Below, one piece after another: positions 8,409 to 17,277 of a stretch of DNA of 64,000 nt. The DNA is from Chryseobacterium oranimense. GTDB taxonomy: Bacteria; Bacteroidota; Bacteroidia; Flavobacteriales; Weeksellaceae. The position numbers were made by a program, and so were the translations under genes. The notes under the pieces are model-generated. The model was not told the DNA's origin. It ran no database searches and saw nothing but the letters and a program-made list of their open reading frames with translations. How positions within the stretch are numbered: position 1 is the stretch's first letter; the number at the start of each line of letters is the position of its first letter. The stretch is from contig NZ_CP104203.1 of assembly GCF_025244725.1 (NCBI RefSeq), forward strand, positions 4,154,001-4,218,000, written 5' to 3'.

Positions 8409-8819
8409 ATGAAAAATGTTCTTCTGAAAAGCCTGGCTGTATTTATAGTGATGAGTTTTCTCAACACTCAGCTTGCCTATTGGAGCGGAGAATTTCTCAG
8501 GCTGCCCGGCAGTCGGTTTGGAATGCTTTCCACGGCAGTTCTAGCCGGATCGCTGATTATCAGTGTCATTGCCTTAATCACAGTATTGATATTCAGAAGA
8601 GGCTATAATTCCATATGGAAAGCTGCTGTTTTGTTTGAAATCCTTTATTTGCTGATGTTGATGCTGTCAGGAGCTCATCCCTTTGCCTATTTTATTGAGA
8701 ATTCAGATCATCGCCTCATAGATTTACTGTTGTATATCAATTCAATAGTTATTTTTATTTTCGTGTGTCTTTTTGAAGTTATTTATTCAAGAATAATTTC
8801 GGCCAAGATTAAAAAATAA
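8409..8819 (+). CDS. Small four-helix membrane protein, unknown
   Basis: A 136-residue protein with about four hydrophobic segments (roughly residues 7-24, 38-63, 71-90 and 100-130) and a lysine-rich C-terminus. No conserved domain was recognised. It begins 55 bases from the divergent radA start and precedes the YceI gene by 65 bases without an obvious terminator between them, so cotranscription with YceI is possible. No function is proposed. Confidence 0.65.
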   Translation: MKNVLLKSLAVFIVMSFLNTQLAYWSGEFLRLPGSRFGMLSTAVLAGSLIISVIALITVLIFRRGYNSIWKAAVLFEILYLLMLMLSGAHPFAYFIENSDHRLIDLLLYINSIVIFIFVCLFEVIYSRIISAKIKK

Positions 8820-8884
8820 TAGGGAGCAATAGTAAATATCATTTTATATCTTTACTTCAATTAAAATAACAAAAATATAGTACT

Positions 8885-9454
8885 ATGAAAAAAGTATTTT
8901 TATCTCTCGTATTCGTGTTAATAAGCGTTTTGGGGTTTGCTCAGACAGAATGGTCGGCAGATCCTATGCATTCTTCGATAAACTTTACCATTAAACATAT
9001 GGGAATCAGCTTCGTACAGGGACGGTTTGATACCTTTAAAGGAAGAGTTACTGCTGAAGGTCCGAATTTAGACAATGCTGTTTTTGATTTCGGAGTAGAA
9101 GTAAATTCCATCAATACAGGAGTAGAGATGAGAGATAAGCATCTTAAAAGCCCGGATTTTTTTGATGTTGACAAATATCCGGCAATAAGCTTTCACAGCA
9201 CCTCTATTACTAAAGACAAGAATAATTTATATACACTGAAAGGAACTCTGAAAATTAAGGAAACTATAAAAGAAATTACAGTTCCGGTAACGTTTGGAGG
9301 CGTTACGAAAAACCAGCAGGGAAAAGAAGTAATGGGCTTCCAGACCAAATTCACAGTGAACCGTCTTGACTATGGAATTAAATATGATCCAACCGGTGCC
9401 GGTGTAGCCAAAGATGTAGAAGTAAGCTTATTTTTTGAACTGGTAAAACAATAG
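8885..9454 (+). CDS. YceI family periplasmic protein
   Basis: Lipocalin-like protein of 189 residues with a signal peptide ending at VLGFAQ. The mature part shows YceI features: SADPMHSSINFTIKHMG, FDTFKGRV, MRDKHLKSPDFFDVDKYP and the LTIK-type strand LKGTLKIKET. Members bind isoprenoid-type lipids such as polyprenols in the periplasm; the ligand here is not determined by sequence. It is followed 20 bases later by an intrinsic terminator. Confidence 0.92.
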   Translation: MKKVFLSLVFVLISVLGFAQTEWSADPMHSSINFTIKHMGISFVQGRFDTFKGRVTAEGPNLDNAVFDFGVEVNSINTGVEMRDKHLKSPDFFDVDKYPAISFHSTSITKDKNNLYTLKGTLKIKETIKEITVPVTFGGVTKNQQGKEVMGFQTKFTVNRLDYGIKYDPTGAGVAKDVEVSLFFELVKQ

Positions 9455-9473
9455 TCTATAAAAAACTTAGGTT

Positions 9474-9509
9474 AAAAAAGGTTTTTCAAGTGATTGGAAA
9501 ACCTTTTTT
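9474..9509 (+). terminator. Terminator after the YceI gene
   Basis: Stem AAAAAAGGTTTT / AAAACCTTTTTT enclosing a 12-base loop, followed by a T run. Confidence 0.8.
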
Positions 9510-9647
9510 TATTAGTTGATATTATATGCTGATATCAGGACCGTTATTGTTTTTTTTTGTCATTGTGTTGATCAAATATAGATACAACCTCTAATCCGGA
9601 TTCAGAACTGATCCGGAAGGATTTTCCCATTTTCAAAATTTAAAAAA

Positions 9648-9678
9648 TTGCTTTGTATCTCTTTTTCTCATAACTTTG
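9648..9678 (+). promoter_or_regulatory. pyrG promoter
   Basis: TTG at 9648-9650, 20 bases, then TAACTTTG at 9671-9678 (exact TAnnTTTG). A TTG codon that would extend the pyrG frame by six residues lies inside this -7 element, so translation must begin at the downstream ATG, 15 bases after it. Confidence 0.75.
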
Positions 9679-9693
9679 CACAAACCTAATCTA

Positions 9694-11301
9694 ATGAGTA
9701 AAAAGAATACAAAGTACATCTTTGTGACAGGAGGTGTAACTTCATCTTTGGGAAAAGGAATCGTGTCTGCTTCTCTGGGACTTTTGTTAAAATCACGCGG
9801 TTTTAACGTAACGATCCAAAAACTGGATCCTTATATCAACATCGACCCGGGAACTTTGAATCCATATGAACACGGAGAATGCTATGTAACCGAAGATGGC
9901 GCAGAAACGGATCTGGATTTAGGTCACTACGAGCGTTACCTTGATGCTCCCACTTCCCAGAACAACAACGTTACTACAGGGAAAATCTACCAAACCGTTA
10001 TTGAAAAAGAAAGGAAAGGAGATTTCTTAGGAAAAACAGTTCAGGTAATTCCTCATATCACCAACGAGATCAAGCGCAGAATCAAAATGCTTTCCAAGCA
10101 GAACTACGATATCATCATTACCGAGATCGGAGGAACTGTCGGGGATATTGAATCTCTTCCGTACATTGAAACTGTCCGTCAGCTGAAATGGGAGCTTGGT
10201 GAGAAAAATTCTATGGTGATCCACCTTACCCTATTGCCTTATCTGGCCTCAAGTGGTGAACTGAAAACAAAACCTTCACAGCATTCCGTTCGTCAATTGA
10301 TGGAAAGCGGAATCATGGCTGATGTTTTGGTTTGCAGAACAGAACATAAGATTCCTAAAGATCAGAGAGCAAAACTGGCTCAGTTTTGTAATGTTCCTTT
10401 AGATAATGTGATTGAATGTAAAGATCTTGAAACGATCTATGAAGTTCCTATCTATCTTCAGAAGCAAAACTTTGATGATGTAGTACTGAAAGGTTTAGAT
10501 CTTAAAAGTGATAAAGAAGCTGATATCAAGGAATGGAAAAACTTCCTTAAAAAATTCCAGAACCCTAAAAGAACAGTAGAAATTGCCTTGGTAGGAAAAT
10601 ATGTTTCCCTACAGGACTCTTATATTTCTATTGCTGAAGCGTTCAAACATGCCGGAGCAGATCTTGAAACGGAAGTAAAAGTAAGATGGGTATACAGTGG
10701 AGATATTACCGCTGAAAACATTAAAGATACTTTAAAAGGTGTTAATGGTATTCTTGTGGCACCAGGTTTCGGAGACCGTGGAATTGAAGGAAAAGTTCTT
10801 ACTGCACAATATGCCAGAGAAAATAAGGTTCCTATGTTGGGAATCTGTCTGGGAATGCAGATCATGACGGTTGAATTTGCAAGAAATGTTCTAGGGCATA
10901 CCAAAGCGAATTCAATGGAGTTCGATACGGCAACACCTGATCCTGTAATCTCATTAATGGAAGAACAGAAAAACATTGTGGATAAAGGAGGAACGATGCG
11001 TCTTGGAGCGTGGAAATGTGCCTTAAAGAACGGTTCCAGATTAAACGAAATCTACGGTGCTAAAAATATTACAGAAAGACACCGTCACCGTTATGAATTC
11101 AACAGTGATTATCTTCAGGAATTCGAGAAGAACGGCTTCCTGGCAACAGGAACCAATCCTGAAACAGGTCTTGTAGAAGCTCTTGAGCTTCCGGATCATC
11201 CGTTTTATGTAGGAGTACAGTACCATCCTGAATATAAAAGTACAGTAGCAACGCCGCATCCTCTGTTCAGAGCTTTTATTAAGGCTTGCGAAAAGAAATA
11301 A
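9694..11301 (+). CDS. pyrG: CTP synthase
   Basis: Converts UTP to CTP with ATP and glutamine-derived ammonia, the last step of pyrimidine nucleotide synthesis. The synthetase domain (residues 1 to ~275) starts with TGGVTSSLGKGI and contains DPYINIDPGTL and the ITEIGGTVGDIES block. The class I glutaminase domain (about 295-535) carries the nucleophile C385 in GICLGMQ and the His-Glu of YHPEY near the C-terminus. The product from the chosen ATG is 535 residues, normal for PyrG. The longer frame starting at TTG 9676 is rejected because that codon is part of the promoter. Confidence 0.98.
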   Translation: MSKKNTKYIFVTGGVTSSLGKGIVSASLGLLLKSRGFNVTIQKLDPYINIDPGTLNPYEHGECYVTEDGAETDLDLGHYERYLDAPTSQNNNVTTGKIYQTVIEKERKGDFLGKTVQVIPHITNEIKRRIKMLSKQNYDIIITEIGGTVGDIESLPYIETVRQLKWELGEKNSMVIHLTLLPYLASSGELKTKPSQHSVRQLMESGIMADVLVCRTEHKIPKDQRAKLAQFCNVPLDNVIECKDLETIYEVPIYLQKQNFDDVVLKGLDLKSDKEADIKEWKNFLKKFQNPKRTVEIALVGKYVSLQDSYISIAEAFKHAGADLETEVKVRWVYSGDITAENIKDTLKGVNGILVAPGFGDRGIEGKVLTAQYARENKVPMLGICLGMQIMTVEFARNVLGHTKANSMEFDTATPDPVISLMEEQKNIVDKGGTMRLGAWKCALKNGSRLNEIYGAKNITERHRHRYEFNSDYLQEFEKNGFLATGTNPETGLVEALELPDHPFYVGVQYHPEYKSTVATPHPLFRAFIKACEKK

Positions 11302-11331
11302 GGTAATTATTTACCATAAACGTCTTATTAT

Positions 11332-11363
11332 AAACTCAGACTGATTATTCTCAGCCTGGGTTT
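11332..11363 (+). terminator. Probable terminator after pyrG
   Basis: Hairpin of 13 pairs including G-U pairs (AAACTCAGACTGA / TCAGCCTGGGTTT), 6-base loop, followed by an AT-rich but weak T tract. Confidence 0.55.
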
Positions 11364-11480
11364 ATTATATAGTAACATAGTAATGCATAGAGTTTTGATA
11401 AAAAAACAGTATTTTTGTCAGCTCAAAAAGTACACAATTTGTGTACCGGCTAAAATTTAAAATTTTAATATAAAAATAAA

Positions 11481-13277
11481 ATGCAACAAAACAACGGAAT
11501 CGATAAAAGTCAAATGATCAGTTTTGCGGTTTTATGTTTGGTTCTTTTCGGGTTCATGTTCTATTTCCAGAACAAGCAGTCGAAAGAGGAACAGGTAAAA
11601 GCTCAGCAGCAGAAGACCGAGCAGGCAAAAAATGCTGTAAAACAGACTCAGGCAAGCAATATCAATCCAAATGTAACTCCTGGAGCAATTCAGACAGCCA
11701 GTTTGAGCAACAAAGAACTGAATGTAGAATTCTCAAGCTTAGGAGGACAGGTTTCTAAAGTACAACTTGCGGAATATAAAGCATATGATCATAAAACAGA
11801 TAAAGCAGATCTTCCGCTTTACCTGATCGATAAAAAGAATTCAAACTACGGTTTTCAGTTTAAAGACAAAACAGGAAAGGTAATCAATACTAAAGATTTG
11901 GTTTTTACACCTGCTATTAATGGAAACGCTGTAACGATGACAGCTAATTATAATAGCGCCGTTATTCAGTTTGTTTATACGTTGCTTCCAAAATATACAC
12001 TGGATTTTAAGGTAAGAACAAAAGGTCTTGCTGCGATTACTGCTGATAACAAAGCAGACTTTATCTGGGACTACAGTGTAAGAAATCTGGAAAAAGGTAG
12101 AGCGCAGGAACAATCCCATTCCGAATTCTCATATGCTTTCAATAATTATAAAGATTATGATTATGATGGAAGAACAGAAATGAATGAAGAAAAAGAAACC
12201 CTGAACTGGATTGGTGTGAAGCAGCAGTTTTTCTCTTCCGTAATTGAAGCTAAAAACGGATTCACACAGAGTAAAGGGAATCAGGAAACTATTGAAGAAG
12301 GCGAATACCTGAAAAAACTTAATTTTGAAGGATTCGTACAGATGACAGGAAGTGAGCTTAACCAGGACTTTACCTGGTATTTTATGCCGCTTGATTTACC
12401 TCTGTTAAAATCTTACGATAAAAACTTTGACGAAATTTTACCATTAGGTTGGTCTTTCATCGGGTGGATGAACCGCGGGTTCTTCATGCCAATGTATAAC
12501 TTTATTGCCAGCTGGGGAATTACAGCAGGTTGGGTGATTTTCTTAATGACCATCATTGTAAAATTGATCTTGTCCCCAATCATGTACAAACAACATAAGT
12601 TAAGTGCGATGATGAAGGTGATCCGTCCGGAAATTGATGAGGCTAATGCCAAATTTAAGGATGCTGATCCCATGAAAAAGCAGCAGGCTACCATGGAAAT
12701 CTACCGAAAGGCAGGAGTGAACCAGATGGCGGGATGTCTTCCGGCATTGGTGCAGATTCCTATTTTCTATGCTTTATTCCGTTTCTTCCCGAACTTTATA
12801 GATCTTAGAGGACAAGGGTTCTGGTTTGCAAAGGATCTTACTGCTTATGATGATCTGATTAAGCTTCCTTTTAAAGTTCCGTTCCTTGGAGATCACTTAA
12901 GTGTTTTTGCTTTGGCTTGTACCATTGTGATATTGATCTATACGGTAATGACATCAGGAAATATGCAGCAGCCTCAGCAGGAGGGAATGCCAAACATGAA
13001 AGTGTTGATGTATATTTTTCCGATTACATTCCTTTTCTTCCTGAATACATCGGCATCCGGTCTTTCATGGTATTATTTTGTATCTAATGCGATTAATATT
13101 TTAATTATCCTTGTTATTAAATATGTGATACTGGATGAAAAGAAAATCCATGCACAGATTCAGGCGAATAAGGAAAAGCCAAAAGCAGAAGGTAAGTTCC
13201 AGAAAAGGATGAGAGAAATGATGGAGAAAGCTCAGGATCAGCAAAAGATTCAGGAGCAACAGAGAAAAAAGAAATAA
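11481..13277 (+). CDS. yidC: Membrane protein insertase YidC
   Basis: Inserts proteins into the inner membrane, alone or with Sec. Residues ~12-29 are the N-terminal membrane anchor, followed by a Gln/Lys-rich linker and the large periplasmic beta domain typical of Gram-negative YidC (to about residue 320). The conserved insertase core runs from about 335 to 560, with WVIFLMTIIVKLILSPIMYK, the cytoplasmic coiled hairpin and NQMAGCLPALVQIPIFYALF. The C-terminus is a basic Gln/Lys-rich tail that may contact ribosomes. The length of 598 residues is normal for Bacteroidota. It follows pyrG by 180 bases and ends in a strong terminator. Confidence 0.98.
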   Translation: MQQNNGIDKSQMISFAVLCLVLFGFMFYFQNKQSKEEQVKAQQQKTEQAKNAVKQTQASNINPNVTPGAIQTASLSNKELNVEFSSLGGQVSKVQLAEYKAYDHKTDKADLPLYLIDKKNSNYGFQFKDKTGKVINTKDLVFTPAINGNAVTMTANYNSAVIQFVYTLLPKYTLDFKVRTKGLAAITADNKADFIWDYSVRNLEKGRAQEQSHSEFSYAFNNYKDYDYDGRTEMNEEKETLNWIGVKQQFFSSVIEAKNGFTQSKGNQETIEEGEYLKKLNFEGFVQMTGSELNQDFTWYFMPLDLPLLKSYDKNFDEILPLGWSFIGWMNRGFFMPMYNFIASWGITAGWVIFLMTIIVKLILSPIMYKQHKLSAMMKVIRPEIDEANAKFKDADPMKKQQATMEIYRKAGVNQMAGCLPALVQIPIFYALFRFFPNFIDLRGQGFWFAKDLTAYDDLIKLPFKVPFLGDHLSVFALACTIVILIYTVMTSGNMQQPQQEGMPNMKVLMYIFPITFLFFLNTSASGLSWYYFVSNAINILIILVIKYVILDEKKIHAQIQANKEKPKAEGKFQKRMREMMEKAQDQQKIQEQQRKKK

Positions 13278-13295
13278 AATATATAAGTTAATATA

Positions 13296-13325
13296 AAAAA
13301 GAGAAGCAATTTTGCTTCTCTTTTT
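13296..13325. terminator. Bidirectional terminator, yidC / rnhB
   Basis: Stem AAAAAGAGAAGCAA / TTGCTTCTCTTTTT with a two-base loop (effectively a larger loop after fraying), T runs on both strands, between converging genes. Confidence 0.85.
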
Positions 13326-13354
13326 GTTTTTATATAGGTATTCAGTAGATAAAT

Positions 13355-13939
13355 CTAATCATATTTAAGTCTGAATGACTGTCTGTGATGTTTTGTAGGA
13401 CCGAACTTTATTAAAGCTTCTTGATGTGCTTTAGTAGCGTACCCGAAGTTGGTATTCCAGCAGTATTCCGGATGCTCTTCGTGGAGTTCAATCATTAGCC
13501 TGTCTCTGTAGTTTTTTGCCAGAATTGAGGCAGCTGCTATAGATAGGAGTTTAGAATCTCCTTTAATAATGCATTGATGAGGAATATAATTATAGGGATG
13601 GAATTTATTTCCGTCAACCAGAATAAGTTCGGGGATTATGGTTAACTGATCCAAAGCGCGATGCATGGCATGGATGCTTGCATTAAGAATGTTGTGCTGA
13701 TCTATAAATGAAGGGGGCAGTTCTGCAATAGCATAATTCTTTACATTATCTTTTATATAGCTATCCAGTTCCATTCTCGTTTTAAATGTTAGCTTCTTGG
13801 AATCATTAACGAGATTTTGTTGAAAACTGTCATCCAAAATAACAGCTGCAGCTACCACTGGCCCACTGAGACATCCTCTTCCCACTTCGTCACATCCTGC
13901 CTCGATGTAATGATCTGTCCATTTTTGCAATAAATCCAT
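13355..13939 (-). CDS. rnhB: Ribonuclease HII
   Basis: Cuts RNA in RNA-DNA hybrids and starts removal of misincorporated ribonucleotides. The catalytic acidic pair is D17-E18 in GCDEVGRGCLSGP; further RNase HII blocks are LVDGNKFHP, GDSKLLSIAAASILAK and the FGYATKAHQEAL helix near the C-terminus. The 194-residue length is standard. It converges with yidC and is divergent from the first susC gene. Confidence 0.96.
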   Translation of the reverse strand: MDLLQKWTDHYIEAGCDEVGRGCLSGPVVAAAVILDDSFQQNLVNDSKKLTFKTRMELDSYIKDNVKNYAIAELPPSFIDQHNILNASIHAMHRALDQLTIIPELILVDGNKFHPYNYIPHQCIIKGDSKLLSIAAASILAKNYRDRLMIELHEEHPEYCWNTNFGYATKAHQEALIKFGPTKHHRQSFRLKYD

Positions 13940-14189
13940 CTTATTTTTATATCAAATCATAAAATAACTGTAAAATTAATGAAAATTATATTTTAGTGCG
14001 ATATATGGATTTTTAAATATTTTGTAATATTGATAAGTATATTGCTTCTATTTGACACACAGGTTGTGAAGTACTTAATAGATTTATTTTGTGTTGTTTT
14101 AAATAATTAAGGTTTTTTATTGATGTATTTGTAAATATTTGGTTTATTGATGTTTTGTTGTTCTTAAATTAAATATTTTTAACGAAATA

Positions 14190-14221
14190 TTTGGTAATTT
14201 TAAGAAAGTTTCACATATTTG
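14190..14221 (+). promoter_or_regulatory. Promoter of the first susC gene
   Basis: TTTG at 14190-14193, 20 bases, then CATATTTG at 14214-14221, one mismatch from TAnnTTTG. The surrounding AAAGTTTCACATATTTG closely matches the promoters at 19229 and 24140. The rest of the 310-base gap from 13940 is AT-rich and holds nothing else recognisable. Confidence 0.65.
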
Positions 14222-14249
14222 CAATCATAAAAAAATAATCAATTTAAAT

Positions 14250-17200
14250 ATGAAGAAATTAACGACAAGTGTTCTACTGGTAGTTTTGTCATCTTCTTTT
14301 GCAGTTGTAAAGGCTCAAAGTGGTGATACTATAAGAACTCAAAAAATTGAAGAAGTAGTTGTTACGGGAGCCTTGGGTATTAAAAAGAAAGCTGATGCCG
14401 TTACAAATGCTCAACAAGTAGTTGGTGCAAAGGAATTGAACCAAGCATCAGCTACAAACGCTGTTCAATCACTAACGGGTAAAGTTTCTGGTTTAGTAAT
14501 TAATCAAACCAATAGCTCTGTAGACTCAAATTACAGAATTGTACTTAGAGGAAATAGATCGGTGACTTCTAATAACCAGGCATTGGTTGTTATTGATAAC
14601 GTTATTTCATCTTCAAATATTTTAGCTCAATTGCCGCCAGAATCTATTGAAAATGTTAACGTTATTAAAGGTATGCAAGGTTCTGCTCTTTATGGGCAAC
14701 AAGGAGCGAATGGTGTAATTATCGTTACAACTAAAAAAGGAACAAAAAATGAGAAAATTCAATTTAACTTGACTTCTTCTGTTGAAATTCAACAGGCATT
14801 TATGTTTCCTAAAATTCAAACAAGATACGGAAAAGGAGTTCAGGACCAGAGTTTCAGTAATGTAGACTATGGAGGTACTAACTATGTTCCATGGGAAAAT
14901 ACATCTTGGGGTCCTGCCTATGATAATCCTGCTATTGGAGGGACAATGGTTGCCAGTGGTTTACCTCAAGCAGATGGTAGCTATATTTATGAAAAATATG
15001 CTCCGGTTAAAGACCATTTCTCTAAGTTTTTCAAAAAAGGTATTGTATTCCAAAATGGACTTACGGTTAATGCCGGTGGAAATGACTCTTATGCATTTTT
15101 ATCATTAAATAGATTAGATAACGAATTCGTTGTAGATGGTGATAATCTAAAGCAAAACAGTATCTTGTTAAAAGCAGGAAAAAAGTTTGGTAATTTAAGA
15201 GTAGATGCTCGTGTTAACTACATAAGCAGAATTATAGACCAAACAAACTCAGGTTTATACGATGACTTATTGCAAATGCCATCATCAAATGATATCAGAA
15301 AATATAGAAACTCTGGTATTGATGGATTCTTGACAATGTACACAACCAATCCGTACTGGACTATTGAGCATGAAAGATCTAAGGCTGTTAAAGATTATTT
15401 AAATGGAACATTGAGTTTACAGTATGACTTTAGCAAGCATATTAATTTGACTTATACGGGATCCGTTACAATGGGTAGTACCAATTATAACAATTATAAT
15501 GACGGATACTTTTCAACAACCCCATATCAGAATACAGGAACTCCATATTTAGAAGGTCATTTATTAGATGAAATTAATCCAAACTCTGGGGTAACTGCAT
15601 ATTATTTTAATCATAAGTATACGAATAGAGATTATTATGGTGACTTAATGTTAAACTTTGATTATGATTTAACAGATAATCTTAATTTGAAATTTAACTT
15701 AGGAAATAATATCCAGGATTATTACAATACGGCAAGTTCTATCGGTGGAACAGGATTACTAGTTCCAGGTTGGTATGACTTTAGAAACGTAATCAATTCT
15801 GTTTTACCTCAAGATACAGCTACACAGCTTGATGGATACACAATGGATAACTACCTGATCAGAAGTAGAATCATTGCTGGATTTGCCAACTTGGATTTAG
15901 CATGGAAAGATTATTTGTTCTTTAACGGAACTTTCAGAATTGAGAAGAGTTCTGTTTTATCAACAAATTATAATAATGAAAACCACAATAAAGCTTATCC
16001 ATATTACTCTGCAGGTCTTTCATTCATCCCAACCAAAGCTTTCCCTGGATTCGGAGGTAATGTGTTGAACTATATGAAAATTGCACCGAGTTTTACAAGG
16101 GTAGGGAATACTTCTGCAGTAGCAGCTTATGCTACATACGACAGAGGAGTTATTCCAACAGGTTATCCGTTTAATAGCTTACAGTCTTATTTATATAATA
16201 CTCAGCCTACTTCTAGAAATATTAAGCCTGAATTTATGAATACTATAGATTTAAATCTACAAATGGGATTCTTAAATGACAGAATTACTTTAGAGGCATC
16301 AGCTTATAAAACTGTAACTAATGACTTGATTACCTTCAGTAATGTTTCCAGTACTTCCGGTTTGTTCAGAATTCAGGATAATATCGGTAAGACAGAATTA
16401 AAAGGATATGAAATTGAATTAGGATTAACTCCAATTAAAACGAGCAGTGTTGTTTGGAATTTAAGAGGATCAATTTCTCAATTCAAAAGTAAAGTACTTG
16501 AGCTAGCTCCGGGAATTGATGAAGTGGTATTAAACTCTCCGTTTACTTCACCAGGTATCGGTACTATTTATGCCATTAAGGGAACTGATTACCCTGTAAT
16601 TAAAGGTACTACTTACGTACGTGACCCGAATGGTAATATTGTAGTTGATGAAGATGGAACACCTCTAATCAATTCAGCTTTAAGTAACTTAGGAAAAGTT
16701 ACCCCTGATTATGTTCTTAACTTTAATACATCGTTGAAAGTTAAAGGGTTTACATTATCTGCTTCTATGGATTTCAGAAAAGGAGGACACTTTATTTCTG
16801 CAACTAAAAGACAGTTAGGATTTACCGGAGGACTTCAAGAAAGTGCTAGTTTTGATAGAACCCAAGGTTACGTTATCCCTAACTCTGTTCAGCTTGTTAA
16901 TGGACAATATGTACCAAATAGTACTCCAGTAGGAACAGCAGATTATTCAGGAGTAACAAACTTTTTTGCTTCAGGTAACTTCTTAAATGTTGGTGAGAAT
17001 AACGTAGTTGATGCAACAGCATTTAAAATCAGAGAAATTTCTTTGAGCTATGATGTTCCTAAATCTGTATTAAGTTCTACATTTGTAAACAGTCTTACTT
17101 TTGGAGTTTATGCTAGAAACCCATTCTTCAAGTATGCAGATAATAATGCAAATTATGCAGATCCTGAAACAGCTAATACTACAGGAAATGGAGCTGGTAT

Positions 17201-17264
17201 TGCTTTAACCGGCCAATATCCATCTATTAAAACTTATGGGTTCAATGTTAAAGTAACATTCTAA
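14250..17264 (+). CDS. SusC/RagA family TonB-dependent outer-membrane transporter (first pair)
   Basis: Outer-membrane barrel of 1004 residues that should import a ligand captured by the lipoprotein encoded next, powered by TonB. It has a signal peptide ending near VVKAQ and a TonB-box-like IEEVVVTG at about residues 33-40. The plug domain follows directly (GKVSGLVIN, RGNRSVTSNNQALVVIDNV, IENVNVIKGMQGSALYGQQGANGVIIVTTKKG). The barrel ends in the aromatic-terminated strand GFNVKVTF. Most SusC proteins have a carboxypeptidase-regulatory-like domain between signal peptide and plug; it is absent here. The susD gene starts 13 bases later. The substrate is unknown. Confidence 0.95.
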   Translation: MKKLTTSVLLVVLSSSFAVVKAQSGDTIRTQKIEEVVVTGALGIKKKADAVTNAQQVVGAKELNQASATNAVQSLTGKVSGLVINQTNSSVDSNYRIVLRGNRSVTSNNQALVVIDNVISSSNILAQLPPESIENVNVIKGMQGSALYGQQGANGVIIVTTKKGTKNEKIQFNLTSSVEIQQAFMFPKIQTRYGKGVQDQSFSNVDYGGTNYVPWENTSWGPAYDNPAIGGTMVASGLPQADGSYIYEKYAPVKDHFSKFFKKGIVFQNGLTVNAGGNDSYAFLSLNRLDNEFVVDGDNLKQNSILLKAGKKFGNLRVDARVNYISRIIDQTNSGLYDDLLQMPSSNDIRKYRNSGIDGFLTMYTTNPYWTIEHERSKAVKDYLNGTLSLQYDFSKHINLTYTGSVTMGSTNYNNYNDGYFSTTPYQNTGTPYLEGHLLDEINPNSGVTAYYFNHKYTNRDYYGDLMLNFDYDLTDNLNLKFNLGNNIQDYYNTASSIGGTGLLVPGWYDFRNVINSVLPQDTATQLDGYTMDNYLIRSRIIAGFANLDLAWKDYLFFNGTFRIEKSSVLSTNYNNENHNKAYPYYSAGLSFIPTKAFPGFGGNVLNYMKIAPSFTRVGNTSAVAAYATYDRGVIPTGYPFNSLQSYLYNTQPTSRNIKPEFMNTIDLNLQMGFLNDRITLEASAYKTVTNDLITFSNVSSTSGLFRIQDNIGKTELKGYEIELGLTPIKTSSVVWNLRGSISQFKSKVLELAPGIDEVVLNSPFTSPGIGTIYAIKGTDYPVIKGTTYVRDPNGNIVVDEDGTPLINSALSNLGKVTPDYVLNFNTSLKVKGFTLSASMDFRKGGHFISATKRQLGFTGGLQESASFDRTQGYVIPNSVQLVNGQYVPNSTPVGTADYSGVTNFFASGNFLNVGENNVVDATAFKIREISLSYDVPKSVLSSTFVNSLTFGVYARNPFFKYADNNANYADPETANTTGNGAGIALTGQYPSIKTYGFNVKVTF

Positions 17265-17277
17265 AAATTTAAAAAAA

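Noticed and set aside
9676..9693. TTG start extending pyrG by six codons
   Set aside because: The TTG lies within the -7 element TAACTTTG, so it is upstream of or at the transcription start; the ATG at 9694 matches the usual PyrG N-terminus.
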